The notes under the pieces are model-generated. The model saw only the letters and a list, made by a program, of their open reading frames with translations. It did not search any database and was not told where the DNA came from. The position numbers and the translations under genes were made by a program. From the NCBI RefSeq assembly GCF_010183535.1, contig NC_071330.1:8909717-8973716 (forward strand): a stretch of 64,000 nt of DNA, read 5' to 3'. This document shows, piece after piece, positions 25,636-36,540 of this stretch; the first letter of the stretch is position 1, and each line of letters starts with the position of its first letter. This DNA comes from Caenorhabditis remanei. Its lineage: Eukaryota > Nematoda > Chromadorea > Rhabditida > Rhabditidae.

Positions 25636-25747
25636 CTTCTACGACTGTTTTCTGAAAAATAACTTTATGAAACTATTTTTCGCAGAGAAAACGACCAGAT
25701 TGTAAATTTTGAACACTTACAGATTGATAAAGAATATAGTAACTCAT
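25636..25747 (-). promoter_or_regulatory. 5' leader, leader intron and uORF of the Mia40-like gene
   Basis: A GTAAGT donor at 25715-25720 and a TTTTTCAG acceptor ending at 25652 define a 69-nt intron just above the start codon. If transcription begins above 25747, an upstream ATG at 25747 opens a 27-codon frame that crosses the splice and overlaps the main ATG out of frame, a possible translational brake. If instead the acceptor receives a spliced leader, this uORF is removed. Confidence 0.4.
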
Positions 25748-25963
25748 GATACTAAATAAAGATGATCAAAAATAAATATTGTTTAGAAAAACAGAAATCC
25801 GGATTTAAATCCTAAAATATTCAAGTTATTCTCCGAGAGGACTACATGCGAGCGCACTAAACAACAGGCAGTACGACACTCCGTTCTAAAAAATTTTCGC
25901 AATTTACTTTTAATTGTTTAATTTCGCGAACTTTTGATTAACACTTAAAAATTAATTTGCAGA
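25748..25963. promoter_or_regulatory. Divergent promoter between Mia40-like gene and ess-2
   Basis: The two genes start back-to-back, with ATGs at 25635 (-) and 25964 (+), so about 0.2-0.3 kb must serve both. An ATTTGCAG acceptor ends one base before the ess-2 ATG, the layout of a spliced-leader site. Confidence 0.5.
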
Positions 25964-27802
25964 ATGTCTTCATTCGATAAAAATGACGAAAAAGCAAAGC
26001 TTATCGTTCCAAAATCAGTGAATGACGGAAAAGTTGTGAAATTATCTCAAAAAACACTCGTTAGCAAGAAGTTCGAGCGTCAAGTTGTTCCCGAGGAAAA
26101 ATATATTGCTGGATTAGAAAAAATAATAGAAAAAGACTATTTTCCGCAGCTTAAGAAGATTCAGGTTGGTTTATCGTAGTTTTTCTCCTTTCCAATACGT
26201 TATTTATTGCAGGTCCAAAAGGAATATCTAGAGGCTGTTGCTAAAAAAGATATCTCTAAAATCAAAGAACTGCAATTGCAATACTGTAGCACAGGAAGTA
26301 TTCGAACGGACAGAACTTCAATAAATCCTTCTACTATTCGTTCAACCACATCAGAAGTTCCAGACGATGAGCCTTTCGATTCGGAAACTCCTGGCCCCTC
26401 GTCCTCCTCAACGTCTAGTAAACTTGATTGGATGCAGAGCCCAATGCCATTTGCTAATGAAGAAGGAGATAACGAGGTGAATAATGAATCAACATATTCC
26501 TAAATAATTGTTTTGAAAGATTTACAGGCTATTCATCGCAAGCGAAAAAAGAAAAACGCTGAGACATTGACGTCATATCTGAACAAGTACACTTCCGAAG
26601 ACAATGCTTCATTCGAAGAATTGGCACAAGTTATGAGGGAAAGAGAAGATGCTCGGAGACCTTGGATTTATAAAGCTGAGGAGGAGCACAACAAATATTT
26701 AGTAAGTAAATATCTTAAAACCACGATTCGATACTCGATTCTTGTAGGTTACCCGACAAGCGATTGCTGCTGAAGCTGATGTACAACTTGCTTTGAAGCA
26801 TGCTATTGACGCAGATGATAATCGGCCTTTGAACGTGGACAACTGGAAGTATAAAGCATGGAATACAGTTTTATTCAATCCGGAAGGAGCTGCTTTGACT
26901 GTTGCTGAACAAGCGGATGCTGCGAAAAAGCAGAAAACTGAAATAAACAAAAAAGGAACACGGTTTCCAGAAACTGGAAAACTGAAACCAAGCGATGAAG
27001 CGATGACACGAGCTGCCGTCAGTCATGCTCTTGCTAATGCTGGAAAAGTTGATGCTCTCGGAAATGAAGTGACACCCGCCAATTCGTTTAAACTTCTTGA
27101 AACACCCAATCCGAATCCCGATGATATGGATTCGCCTCTGATGACCTGGGGAGAAATCGATGGAACTCCATTTCGACTCGATGCTCCTGATGTTACAGAG
27201 CATTCACTTCCAGATGCTGCACCTATTTTCAAAATACCAGAAATGCCATATCGAGAGAAAATCGCGCAATCCATGAACGATTCAATTGCGGCAAAATACC
27301 GGGATAAGCGGAAAGTTGCAATGAAGGCTGCCGAAGGGGCTCAGTAAGTTTTCATTGTTCTCTAGGACATTTTTTTTGATTTATTGAAAATTTCATATTT
27401 GAAACATTAGCATCTACATACTAAAATCGTTTCAGCCGGACCCCAGGATTTGGATCAAAGCGTGTTTCTGATAAACTTGCTCAATTGTCACCAGCTGCGC
27501 AGAAGCTTGCCACAAAGAAGCTTGGTCTCAAAATGATACCAGCTCACAAGTCTCCATTCGCGTCGCCCAAAATTGGATCTGGATGGTCTCGATCTGGTTC
27601 AAAACGGTCAGATACTCCTGGGTCTGCGTGGAGTCGTGGATCAGTTACACCTGGATCATCATGGAGTCAAGGGGCTCGAACTCCTGGGACACCTGGAATA
27701 GATTCAATGATTCGGAGACCACAGAATAGAGAAGCAGATGATGGAGCTGGTCCTTCCACATCTTCTGCTGGAGGACGTGCCCAAGCTGGAGATTTTTTCT
27801 AG
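25964..27802 (+). CDS. ess-2: ESS-2 (DGCR14/ESS2 family) splicing-associated protein
   Basis: Exons 25964-26164, 26213-26476, 26528-26701, 26748-27343 and 27436-27802 give 533 residues. The N-terminal motif (LSQKTLVSKKFERQVVPEE, then YIAGLEKIIEKDYFPQLKK) is diagnostic of the ESS2/DGCR14 family. The middle has the YLNKYTSEDNASFEELAQVM signature and the TWGEIDGTPFRLD segment. The C-terminus carries the TPG-repeat stretch (GSAWSRGSVTPGSSW) before a short tail ending in GDFF. ESS2 is a nuclear protein found in spliceosome C complexes, and in C. elegans it affects splice-site use. Four short introns are typical of the genus. An ATTTGCAG acceptor directly before the ATG points to trans-splicing. 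Confidence 0.95.
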
Positions 27803-28153
27803 TTTTTCCTTCATTATTTCAACCCTAGCCGATGCATATCATGGCGAGTTTTGTTCGTATATTCTGGCCTGTATATTATTATAATGTACCATAAGCAATA
27901 GGTTTATGAAAGGATTATAAACATATCATTTTATCAATATTCATTTATAGAGCACCAGATGTTAATTTGAAAGAAAGGAGACAGAGAAAAGGCATTTAGA
28001 AGGTGGAACGAACCCGTTTGTAGGATTTTTCGAAAGTTATTATTTTAAATGGGTTTTTTTTTTCTGAAGCACGACTGGAAGCTGATGAAACAAGAAACAA
28101 ACTGTGAGCAGAAGCAAGTCATGGTGATTTGAAAAAAAAAATTAGAAAGTTAA

Positions 28154-30490
28154 TTAAGAAAGTCTATGGAGTCCAGTAGGAAGTTTGTGTGGTTGAACAT
28201 AATTAGCTGGAAGCATTCCCCATTGAAGTGTTCTTTGAACTGTTCCAGTCATCCATCCATCGTCGATTTTCTCGCAGTTTACAATGATGTCTCCTTCGAG
28301 AAACGAAATCTGTAACAATTACAAACATTTATATATATATATATATTAAAAGTATGAATTCCCTCACCTCATCTTTGTCAGCCGCCGCATAATCATAGAT
28401 TGCTTTCACAGCGAATCCAGCTTTACCTGTTGGTGAAACTGCGCTTTGCGGAGAAGAAAGAGTTGAATGTGGAGATGTTGAGGAGACTGATGATGGTGGT
28501 GCTCCTGCAAAATCCGCACAAAATCTAGCCGGTCCTTTATCCACTTGATTCTCTGCAACAAGCGGTGAACAATCAAAGACAAATCAAAGTGTTTGAATTG
28601 TTTTACGAAGAATCATTTCTCCGAGTAATCATGCATTTGTGAGTTTCATTCAAACAAAAGCAAAAAAGGAATTCTAAGCCTTACTCAGATATCCCAATTT
28701 CTCAGAATTTCTTGGTTGATTCGCAGCTGTTCCCCACTGTCCATTCAATGGATCATAATCAGCAATACTTCCAATCGTTTTCTGTGGTGTTGGAGAAACT
28801 GAAAGCGAAAAGAAATGCACAACATAAGCTTTCATTCAAAATCAGAAAGTGCGCTCTATGGACAATCTCATGAAAGCATTCTTGCTCTATCGAACTGACC
28901 TGCTCCACCTTGCTCTGATGAATAGATCAAATGAGAGTTGGCAGCAACTGCTTGCGTTGGAGCAGAATATGTTTGATGGTTGATTGGAGAAATTGGAGCT
29001 GAAATAAGAAAACAAATGATGGTTAGTGGAATATGAAAAGTGAGTGAAAACAGGAGTGGCACAGGGTTCACAGATACAAAATGAAGTATGTACTTTATTG
29101 AAAAGTGTCAAATTGTGCACAGAAAAGAGACGAAAGAAACTGAAAATTAGGTAGAACTCATGAGATTTCAAGCTTTAACAGTTTTGACAGATGCCGGCCC
29201 TTTCTTGAAATTCGAGGTGACGGCTTTCGGCTTTTGGTCAGTTACTGGAGGAGTTGGAGTGGATTGAATTGGTGGTTCAACAACACCTGAAGGTGTTTAA
29301 TGTAGAACAAAATGATATGGAAAATGAACGGACAAATGAGATGACACAAGAAGTGAAAGAGAGAAATTATTAGAAGAAAAAGAAAACAAATCTAATTCTA
29401 ATTTTGAAAAACTGAGAAACCAGAAGCTGAAAACACCGAGAAATAGTTTGAGAGGTAGAAAACAAAAATAAAAAATACTAATTAGGTTTTGAAAAAAGAA
29501 ACATGAATCTCAGAATCATCTATACCTAAAACAATGAAGAGAACTAGCTATCTAGGGTAAACGATAACAGGAATCTGCCAATAATCTTCATCTTCTTCAT
29601 CTTCCACGTCTTCATCTACTTCTTTCTCTTTTTCTTTCATTTCGATTTCTTCTTCTTCTTCCGTTTTTTCATCATTTCCATATCCAATCCCATAGACAAC
29701 TCCTCCATTTCCAGCGACCAGTTGATAGACTGGCATAATAAAGCGATACAAAAAAGGTAAGCGAAATAAAGAATAATAATTTACTGCCCGTGCAAAACTC
29801 AAAAACACAGAGACAGTTTTTGGACGATTGGACAAAACAATTAGAAAAAAAAGCTTACTCGGAGTTGGGTTCGGAGAAATTTCTTCCTTTGGGCGGACCT
29901 CTTCTTGACGAGCTTTTTGCCCAAGAACTCCGTGATAGGAGACGTTTGATTGAACCTGAAAGAATATATAAAAATGAGAAAACTCTTTCAAAAGTGAAAA
30001 AAATTTACCTGTGTGTTCTTCTTCAGTCGCTCCATTTCTGGATCATCGGCAATCTCAATCTTGGTTCCCTTCATCTTTTCGTATTCAGCGTGGTATTTGA
30101 TCTGGAAATGGAATTTTTATGGTTGAGATCTCACATATTCCTTGTTTGTCTATTCCCTAATAATCCAATTTTCAAATGAAACTCACGTTACTCTGATTCT
30201 TGGTATTCTCAGCAATTCTTCTCATTTCTGGAGTGTCTGCCACAACGGAAGCCACAGTTTTCGGGTAATGTCTTCAAATTGAAATAAATAGAAACAAGTA
30301 AAAAAAATCAAAAAACTTACGGATCACAATACGGTTTCTTATCGTATCCCTTATAGTTTTTCATTGAAAGAGTCATTCCACATACAGTACACTTAAAGCA
30401 TTGCTTATGCCAAGTTTTATCAAGACATTTTAACTCTTCGATTGGGTAAACTGTCTTTCCACAGTCCTCACGAGCACACTTTTTGCTCAT
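28154..30490 (-). CDS. LASP/nebulette-type LIM-nebulin-SH3 protein (SH3 isoform)
   Basis: Exons 30321-30490, 30187-30271, 30009-30101, 29859-29955, 28900-28998, 28685-28798, 28368-28552 and 28154-28309 sum to 999 nt (332 residues). There is one LIM domain at residues 5-58 (CAREDCGK through HYPK, with [19 protein letters not shown]). Two nebulin repeats follow ([19 protein letters not shown] and [15 protein letters not shown]), then a Pro/Ser-rich linker and a C-terminal SH3 domain ([12 protein letters not shown], then DDGWMTGTV and GMLPANYV). The order is the same as human LASP1, an actin-binding focal-adhesion and muscle protein. It corresponds by position and content to C. elegans F42H10.3. 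The linker is encoded by separate in-phase exons, so isoforms are expected. The exon 2 acceptor is TTTGAAG, not a -CAG. Confidence 0.93.
28329..28347. repeat. AT dinucleotide microsatellite in the last LASP intron
   Basis: About nine TA units between the SH3-encoding exons. Confidence 0.85.
29168..29286 (-). CDS. Second alternative 3' terminal exon of the LASP gene (basic tail)
   Basis: An acceptor (ACACCTTCAG) ends at 29287. Joined to exon 4 in phase 1, it adds [20 protein letters not shown] and a basic end ([11 protein letters not shown]), with the stop at 29168-29170. This gives a second SH3-less isoform. It could not be an internal exon without removing the stop. Confidence 0.55.
29548..29729 (-). 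CDS. Alternative 3' terminal exon of the LASP gene (acidic tail)
   Basis: An acceptor (TTATTATGCCAG) ends at 29730. Joined to exon 4 (29859-29955) in phase 1, it adds 60 residues ending at TAG 29548-29550. The new tail starts [19 protein letters not shown], continues with a run rich in Glu, Lys and Asp, and ends in IPVIVYPR. This isoform would keep the LIM domain and nebulin repeats but lack SH3. The frame and phase fit well. Expression is inferred. Confidence 0.55.
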
Positions 30491-30682
30491 TTTCTGAAAG
30501 TTTACAGTATGAAATTTCAAATATATGAAGAAATAATATGAATATTTCAACAGAGAAAATAAAAAATCTTCAAATCTTTAAATGGAATGACGTATGGGTG
30601 TATGATCAAAAGATTTGTCTAAACCTATTCGAAAAACAAAGAGAACGAAAAGAAGAATTAAGTTCGAATTAGGTTAGAAAAG

Positions 30683-30700
30683 TTTTACCTCGACGGAGTT
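30683..30700 (-). promoter_or_regulatory. Splice donor of a noncoding LASP first exon
   Basis: A GTAAAA donor at 30683-30688, after CCGTCGAG on the minus strand, pairs with the TTTCAG acceptor at 30494-30496 just above the LASP ATG. This suggests a 5' UTR intron with transcription starting above 30.7 kb. Confidence 0.4.
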
Positions 30701-32178
30701 GAGTCGGGGGTGAATGGCAGTATAGATGGGTACAAATCGAGAGACAGAGACATATAGAGTAAACAGATCGAAATGGTTGGAGGTTACTAATAGAAGTATT
30801 GAACAGAGGAAAGAAGAGAAAAAGAGAGAAACAAAAAATGTATGAGTAAAAGTAAACGAGGCGCGAAACGAACGAGGGATAGAGAACTTGTGGATAGGAT
30901 GTGATTGTACAAAATTATCGGGTAAAAAAAGAGAAAAGAGAAAAAGAAAGAGGAAGGGGCAGAAAGTGTTATTTATTCATGGAGCCGACAAGACACTACA
31001 CACTCACACATTTGCTTTTGTGCACACATTCATACACTTTTACTCACAATCACTAACAAAAGGATCGGTTTATCAAAAAGGTTATGATTGAAATAGGGGG
31101 AGACCGAATACGTTTCATTAGGGGAAACTTTGCTGTTTACTTGTTATTGACCGATAGTTCAAGTTGACTTTACCTAATGAAAACATACTCTGAAACGTCT
31201 AAACTTGTGATCTACTTAATCTCAGTAATTCTATGAACTCAAAATCTCGACTAGTTGTCTTAAAAAGAGCTTTCAATCTAGTTGCTGTTCATTTAAAAAC
31301 GTTTCTGGAGAACCAAACAATACGAACCCGAAAATATAGAAACCGAAATTTCCGAGTTTCCAAACGACGACTCATTAATATTCAAAAATCTCACTTGACC
31401 GCCTTTTTTTGAGACATTCGGCGCTCTTTACATCTTGATTCAAAAAGCCTTTCTGCATTTGAAATGGACGTTTTTCACTGGCAATCACCAGAAAAGACCA
31501 TGAGCTCGTCTCCATTCTCTCAAAGTTCAAGTGAAAATGATGACCCCCATTTCTCGGGGAAACGAGTACTCGAATAGACGAAGAAGAGGAAGGTACTAGA
31601 CGTTTTGAGAGCTTCTTTTCGAAAAAGTAGTTTTGAGTTTAAAATAGCCCCGGCCCCACATAAGAAATGGCGGCTCGAAGCTTCTCGGAGTCGCCGGAGC
31701 TCGCTCCGAAGAGATGGGCGGTGTAAAGTGAACACTTGGAAGGAAAAGAAGAGGAAGAGAAGTCATACATGATGATGCATCATCATCCGTATGAATTTTC
31801 GAATTCGTTTTTTTATACTGAAACCCACAAGAAAAGTGTATAGAGACTGAATGAAAACTATACAGCAGAAGGCAGATGGTAAACAAAACAAAAATGAAAA
31901 TTTTGGAAATGAAAAAGAAAAAGTTGATATATATGAGCATGTATATAAAGTTCTATAAAACATAAAAGAGAACAGAGGAAGTTGGATCAGGACTGTGACT
32001 GTTCTCAAACATCTCTCAACAAGAGATGATCCACTTGAATGATTCACAGTCATCAATTCATCTTCCAAAGTTCTCTCCAAAAGTGAAATGATTAGAATAA
32101 ATTAAAACCGGAAGATTTTGATTTATCCGAGTGTCGAGAAGCTAAAGAATTGTGAGAATTTCTTGAGACAAACAGAGG

Positions 32179-32694
32179 ATGAATTGCGGGGGCAGAAGAA
32201 GAAAAAGACGGGAAAGAGTGAGGCAGGTTGTCTCCTGTTGGTCACTCTCTGTTGTAACACAAGAAGAAGAAGATGAGGATGAAGCTTGTGGGATGAGAGG
32301 AAGAAGAAGAAATAAAACCCAGGGATGGATTATCCGGAGTCGGAAGACAGAAAGCAGCTCTTTTTGTTGCACGATTAATGAATCAGAAACTATCATTGTT
32401 GTTTCTACGAGGCAGTATTCCATCAATTTAAGAATATATCCCAGAAATTCCGAGAAATGTCTGCCTTGCTCCTACAGTACTCTCACTTCCAAACTAGAGA
32501 GATTGGAAAATTCGGGTTCGGCGTTGTTTTTATGCGAGCTTCTTCCATTTATTATCCTTGACTACGGGATTTTCAGCCACGTGCCGCAGTACATAAAGTT
32601 CAGCCGTCGAACCGGTGATGAGATTCTATTAATTTTCAAAAGTAATTTTCAAAACCGAAAGAAACTCGTTTTGGATGAGAACCATGACAAATGA
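32179..32694 (+). other. Unusually long single-exon open frame of unknown status
   Basis: 171 codons from ATG to TGA, longer than expected by chance in AT-rich noncoding DNA. The first 60 residues come from a purine repeat (Arg/Glu-rich). The rest has no recognised motif. It could be a species-specific single-exon gene, but chance is more likely. Confidence 0.15.
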
Positions 32695-33447
32695 CCACAC
32701 TGTTGTGAAAGAAAGAATAAGCCAGTTGTTCAAGAATTCTATTTACCTTTCAACGAACTTTTTCTTGAAATCAGATTTCATAATACAGATAAATTATAGA
32801 TGATGTCATTTGAATGGTTGTAAGAATTTTCAGGAAATTTGTTCGTTCAGAAAAAAGAAGAAATAGTTGAGCAGGAACCTGAAATAATAAAACATTTTCT
32901 GAGATAGTCAAATCACAAAAAGGATGTAATTCAGTAGAAATGTAACTGTACGAAAGAAGCTAACACAAATTAGTATAATAGAGCAAAATAGATAATGTTC
33001 GCATGACGGAAAGTGAATTATGATTGAATGAAATGTGATACGTTCCTTCTTATTTCCGTTACTCTCTCCTCTCCTTTTCGTTCTCAACAACGAATGAGAC
33101 ACTGGTAAACATTTGGTAGAATGTAATACTGAGTAGACTAAGAAGAAGAAGAAGAAGAAGCAGGAAAAAGAAGACGACATTGTGGACTCCGAGATTCCGT
33201 TTCACACTCTTTTCTATTGTGATGATGATGATGATGATTCGGAGCGGCGGAACTAATGTGTGTATTGTTACTGAAGAGAAAACAAGATCGGTTCGAGATG
33301 CTTTGGATTTTAAAATATCCGTTTTTTCCATAAACAAATCAAATGACTGAGAGAAAAACTAGAAGACACTATAGAAAAGTTATTTCAACCTAAATAATAT
33401 CATATGACCACTACATTTTCAGACATCATTTCTATTTTCGGCTTTTC

Positions 33448-33485
33448 GAATACGTTTTAAACACTAGAATACGTTTTAAACACTA
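33448..33485. repeat. Tandem duplication, 2 x 19 bp
   Basis: The unit GAATACGTTTTAAACACTA occurs twice in direct succession (33448-33466 and 33467-33485) with no mismatch. Confidence 0.8.
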
Positions 33486-35138
33486 TCTGTTCTCCATGGC
33501 CTTAAAAGGAATACGAAAAACCACAAAATGAGCTTCAATCGTTTTTCTAATGGCTAGGAGAGCAGAATGAAATAAAAAGAAAGGGTCAGTTGAGTTGGAA
33601 AAGAATGAAAAAATTTTGTCCTTTAGATTCTATTTGGAGCAAAGAAATGGACGACAGCTGACTATTGGAAGTGTTGGAGAAAATGAAATGAGTCACTGAG
33701 ATTCACACTCAAAAGACAAATGTGTATAGATTTTTTGAAGACAAATGCCTAGATGGGAATTAAAAGCCTCATAGAATCACAATCGAAAATGAGAGAAATC
33801 TGAAAATAATACTGACATTCCAATTGATTTATTGAAATCTACAAGTCAAAAGTTTACTTGTGGATTGAACGCTCACTTAGAAACAGAGATAATAACTTCA
33901 GAAGATTGTTTTTGAGAAAATGAGATTCATGTAGTACGGAAGAAGTATAAGATATTTAATTGAGCCTCTCCGTGATTCAATAATTCAAATGGGAACTCTA
34001 CCCGTTTCTGACAATGAAAAAATTAAATTGAAAGAAAATTAGACGAAGAAACGTGTGCACAACCTCCTTTTGTCAATAAGAATGTTTTTGTCGCTGGACT
34101 GGATTCAAGCTGTCACTTCTGTATCGGCTAGAATTGTATTTCCTTTCATAAATTATGTGAAGAGAGTACAAAACCACCTTCTCTGACCCATTAGTGTCAA
34201 GTAGTCAATTATGATGTCATTAATAACTAAACTTGTCTCCATTCAAATATTTTTAATTCAGGATTATCATACCACCACATGGTACCACCAAGAATATTTC
34301 AGAGTCACAATATTAGTCTTACTTACTCTTTTTCTTTTCCGTTTCTTGCTTTCAAACTCACCATATGGCCTGATTCGGCTTCTCGTTTTGAAAGGTACAG
34401 TAAGAAAAAAGTGAAAGGATTCAACTATATTAACTACTATGATGTATAACACCATACATCATAGATCACTCAAAAACGGAATGAATTCAGAAAAAAAGGA
34501 AGAAAAGAAGAAAAAACTGAGTTATTGGTTCATTTCGAATCTATTTCAATATCCGCCCTCTACATTCTTTTCGCATGAGAAGACACATCTACACACAACA
34601 ATTTTTTATCTTCGATAAACATCTTGAAGAGAAAAAACATACAAATTGAAAAATGTTTTGGAATTTTCTAGATAACAATTGAATAAAAAATAAACTTTCC
34701 TCTGCCCGAAACCAATGTCCTAAAGTCACTTGTCGTTATGTCTGCGTCTCTTTCAACTCGATATCTCTGGGTTTCATCTCTTTTTGTTTCGGAAAGAGAT
34801 TTGTCCTTCGGATGAGGATTGTCTTTGGAGAATAACCTTGACATATTGCCTCAACTTGACACGTTTTTCAATGCCTCAGAAGCCTTGTTCTTTGTTTTTA
34901 CAGGAAAGTAAATATTACGAAATCGTTCTTTAAAAAACTACAGTATTTTTAAAGGCGCATGCAAAAATTTTTAATGAACAATAGTGACGATTTCCTTTTT
35001 CCCAATTTTTTTCCAGTTTTCTCACCACCAAGCACTGCAAACTTTGTACTTTCTACCCGTTTCCCTTTCTTTATGCGGAAATGCATTTCACTGATAAACT
35101 GACCGTCTGCTGATAACAAAATTCGTTCATCATTCTAA

Positions 35139-35150
35139 TAATTTTTTCAG
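35139..35150 (+). promoter_or_regulatory. Probable spliced-leader acceptor
   Basis: A TAATTTTTTCAG acceptor 16 bases ahead of the ATG at 35167, with no coding exon above it, is the usual layout for trans-splicing of a leader to the thioesterase mRNA. Confidence 0.5.
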
Positions 35151-35166
35151 CTTTCTCGTAGAAGAA

Positions 35167-35902
35167 ATGGTTGGTCACTCTGACTCCGCAGTTAATGAAG
35201 TTGTAGAACCGGTAAGATTTTCTTTGTTATAGTCCATGAAGAGGTAATTTTTCAGACCAGCGAAGAGCTTCTCGCAGAGCAGATCCGAGTATTCAATCGG
35301 ATGAAAGGATCAACCAACTTCAATCGTGTCGCCGAAGATGTAATCGAATTTCTTTTAAAAAGGATAAAAATGATTCGTTTCTTTCAGGTTTATCCAGTGG
35401 AAGTGACTAAAAATAAACTGGTTTGTGAGATGGTTATTCAAGAGCAACATCTCAATTCGAAGGTAATCATTAATATGTCAATCGAACAGAAGATAGAAAT
35501 GCAGCAAATCTCGAATAAAAACAGTTGCAATAAAAAATCATTCAGGGTACTCTGCATGGTGGTCAAACTGCTACACTAACTGATGTGATCACTGCTCGAG
35601 CTGTCGGAGTTACAGTCAAAGATAAAGGAATGGCGTCTGTCGAGCTAGCTGTCAGGTAATTATTGAAACATTGGTATTCCACGATTTCACAACAATTAAG
35701 TTTCAGTTATCTTCTCCCAGTCAAAGTCGGTGACATTCTAGAAATTACTGCGCACGTACTGAAAATCGGTCGAACAATGGCATTCACTGATTGTGAATTC
35801 AGACGCAAATCCGATGGAAAGATGACAGCAAAAGGGAAACATACGCTGGCTTTCCTACCTAGCCAACCTGGGATTTCAGTGGAAAACGGAAGTCAATTTT
35901 AA
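35167..35902 (+). CDS. ACOT13-like hotdog-fold thioesterase
   Basis: Five exons (35167-35211, 35256-35339, 35388-35462, 35546-35655, 35707-35902) give 169 residues. The hotdog signature GTLHGGQTATLTDVITARAV begins exon 4, and YLLPVKVGDILEITAHVLKI with GRTMAFTDCEFRRKSDGK follows in exon 5. These align with the PaaI-like family member ACOT13/THEM2, which hydrolyses long-chain acyl-CoA and associates with mitochondria in mammals. In ACOT13 the catalytic residues are an Asn and an Asp near the HGG motif, and the Asp position is present as TD in LTDVIT. Length is slightly above human ACOT13, through a longer N-terminus. It corresponds to C. elegans F42H10.6 by position. Confidence 0.92.
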
Positions 35903-35977
35903 GTTTACCGAATTCTTATATTGCATAATGTTTTTTAATGTTTCGTGTGGGTGTAATTTGTGATAGTTTTCAAAACA

Positions 35978-35983
35978 AATAAA
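35978..35983 (+). terminator. Poly(A) signal of the thioesterase gene
   Basis: AATAAA 76 bases after the TAA at 35900-35902. Confidence 0.65.
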
Positions 35984-35985
35984 TT

Positions 35986-36001
35986 TTTATTCAGTTTTAT
36001 T
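35986..36001 (-). terminator. Candidate poly(A) signals of the BED-hAT gene
   Basis: Two AATAAA copies on the minus strand (35986-35991 and 35996-36001). They are the first ones below the stop codon at 36541, implying a 3' UTR of about 540 nt whose end meets the end of the convergent thioesterase gene. Confidence 0.35.
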
Positions 36002-36540
36002 TGGGAGAAGCCACCGAAAACGCAAAAAGTAAAGGGAAAATACAGAAGTTAGAGTGAAAATACATGGAATATCACATGCAAGCAGAGACATGGAATGGGG
36101 GAAAATGTTCGAAAGAAAAAGAAAAAATTGCACAATGGTTTGCTGGGATGAGGGTTTGTTAGGAAAGAAGAAAATAGTCACCGTTTCTTTTTTTGGGAAT
36201 AAAGACTTAATAAATACAACAATAAATATTACGGAAAAAAGCATGACAGGATCTAACAAATTTATGATTTGAATTCGAATGCATCTATGCTCTATTGCTA
36301 ATTGGTATTAGAGCGAGCGTAGTTACTTCGATTGGGCAAGATTAATACAAAATTAAAGCAATTATATTCAAGGAATTATAATGATAAGGAACAAGACACA
36401 TGGCATTGGTGGAAAAAAGAAAGTTCTGTGGAAGACGACTAGCAGATTTCAGTTTTTGGAAAGAAGAAGAAGAAACTGCAAAAAAGAAGAAAAACTCGTA
36501 TATGGGTGAGAAATACTGAAATACAAAAAAAGAAAAAAAT

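Larger units (their letters stand above)
30701..35150. other. Intergenic region between LASP and the thioesterase gene
   Basis: A 4.4-kb gap between two divergently transcribed genes, so it holds both promoters. It contains purine tracts, a 19-bp tandem duplication at 33448-33485, and a CTACAGTATTTTTAAAGGCG fragment (34938-34957) of the kind scattered in Caenorhabditis genomes. A 171-codon open frame at 32179-32694 (+) and a 37-codon one near 31464 (+) are noted but have no splice or homology support. Confidence 0.4.

Noticed and set aside
31464..31577. 37-codon + strand frame beginning MDVFHWQSPEKT
   Set aside because: Good start context, but no splice donor, no poly(A) signal and no homolog known to me. 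Too short to call.
32142..32426. 94-codon minus-strand frame
   Set aside because: Antisense of a purine tract, giving Leu/Ser/Pro-rich translation. No gene structure.
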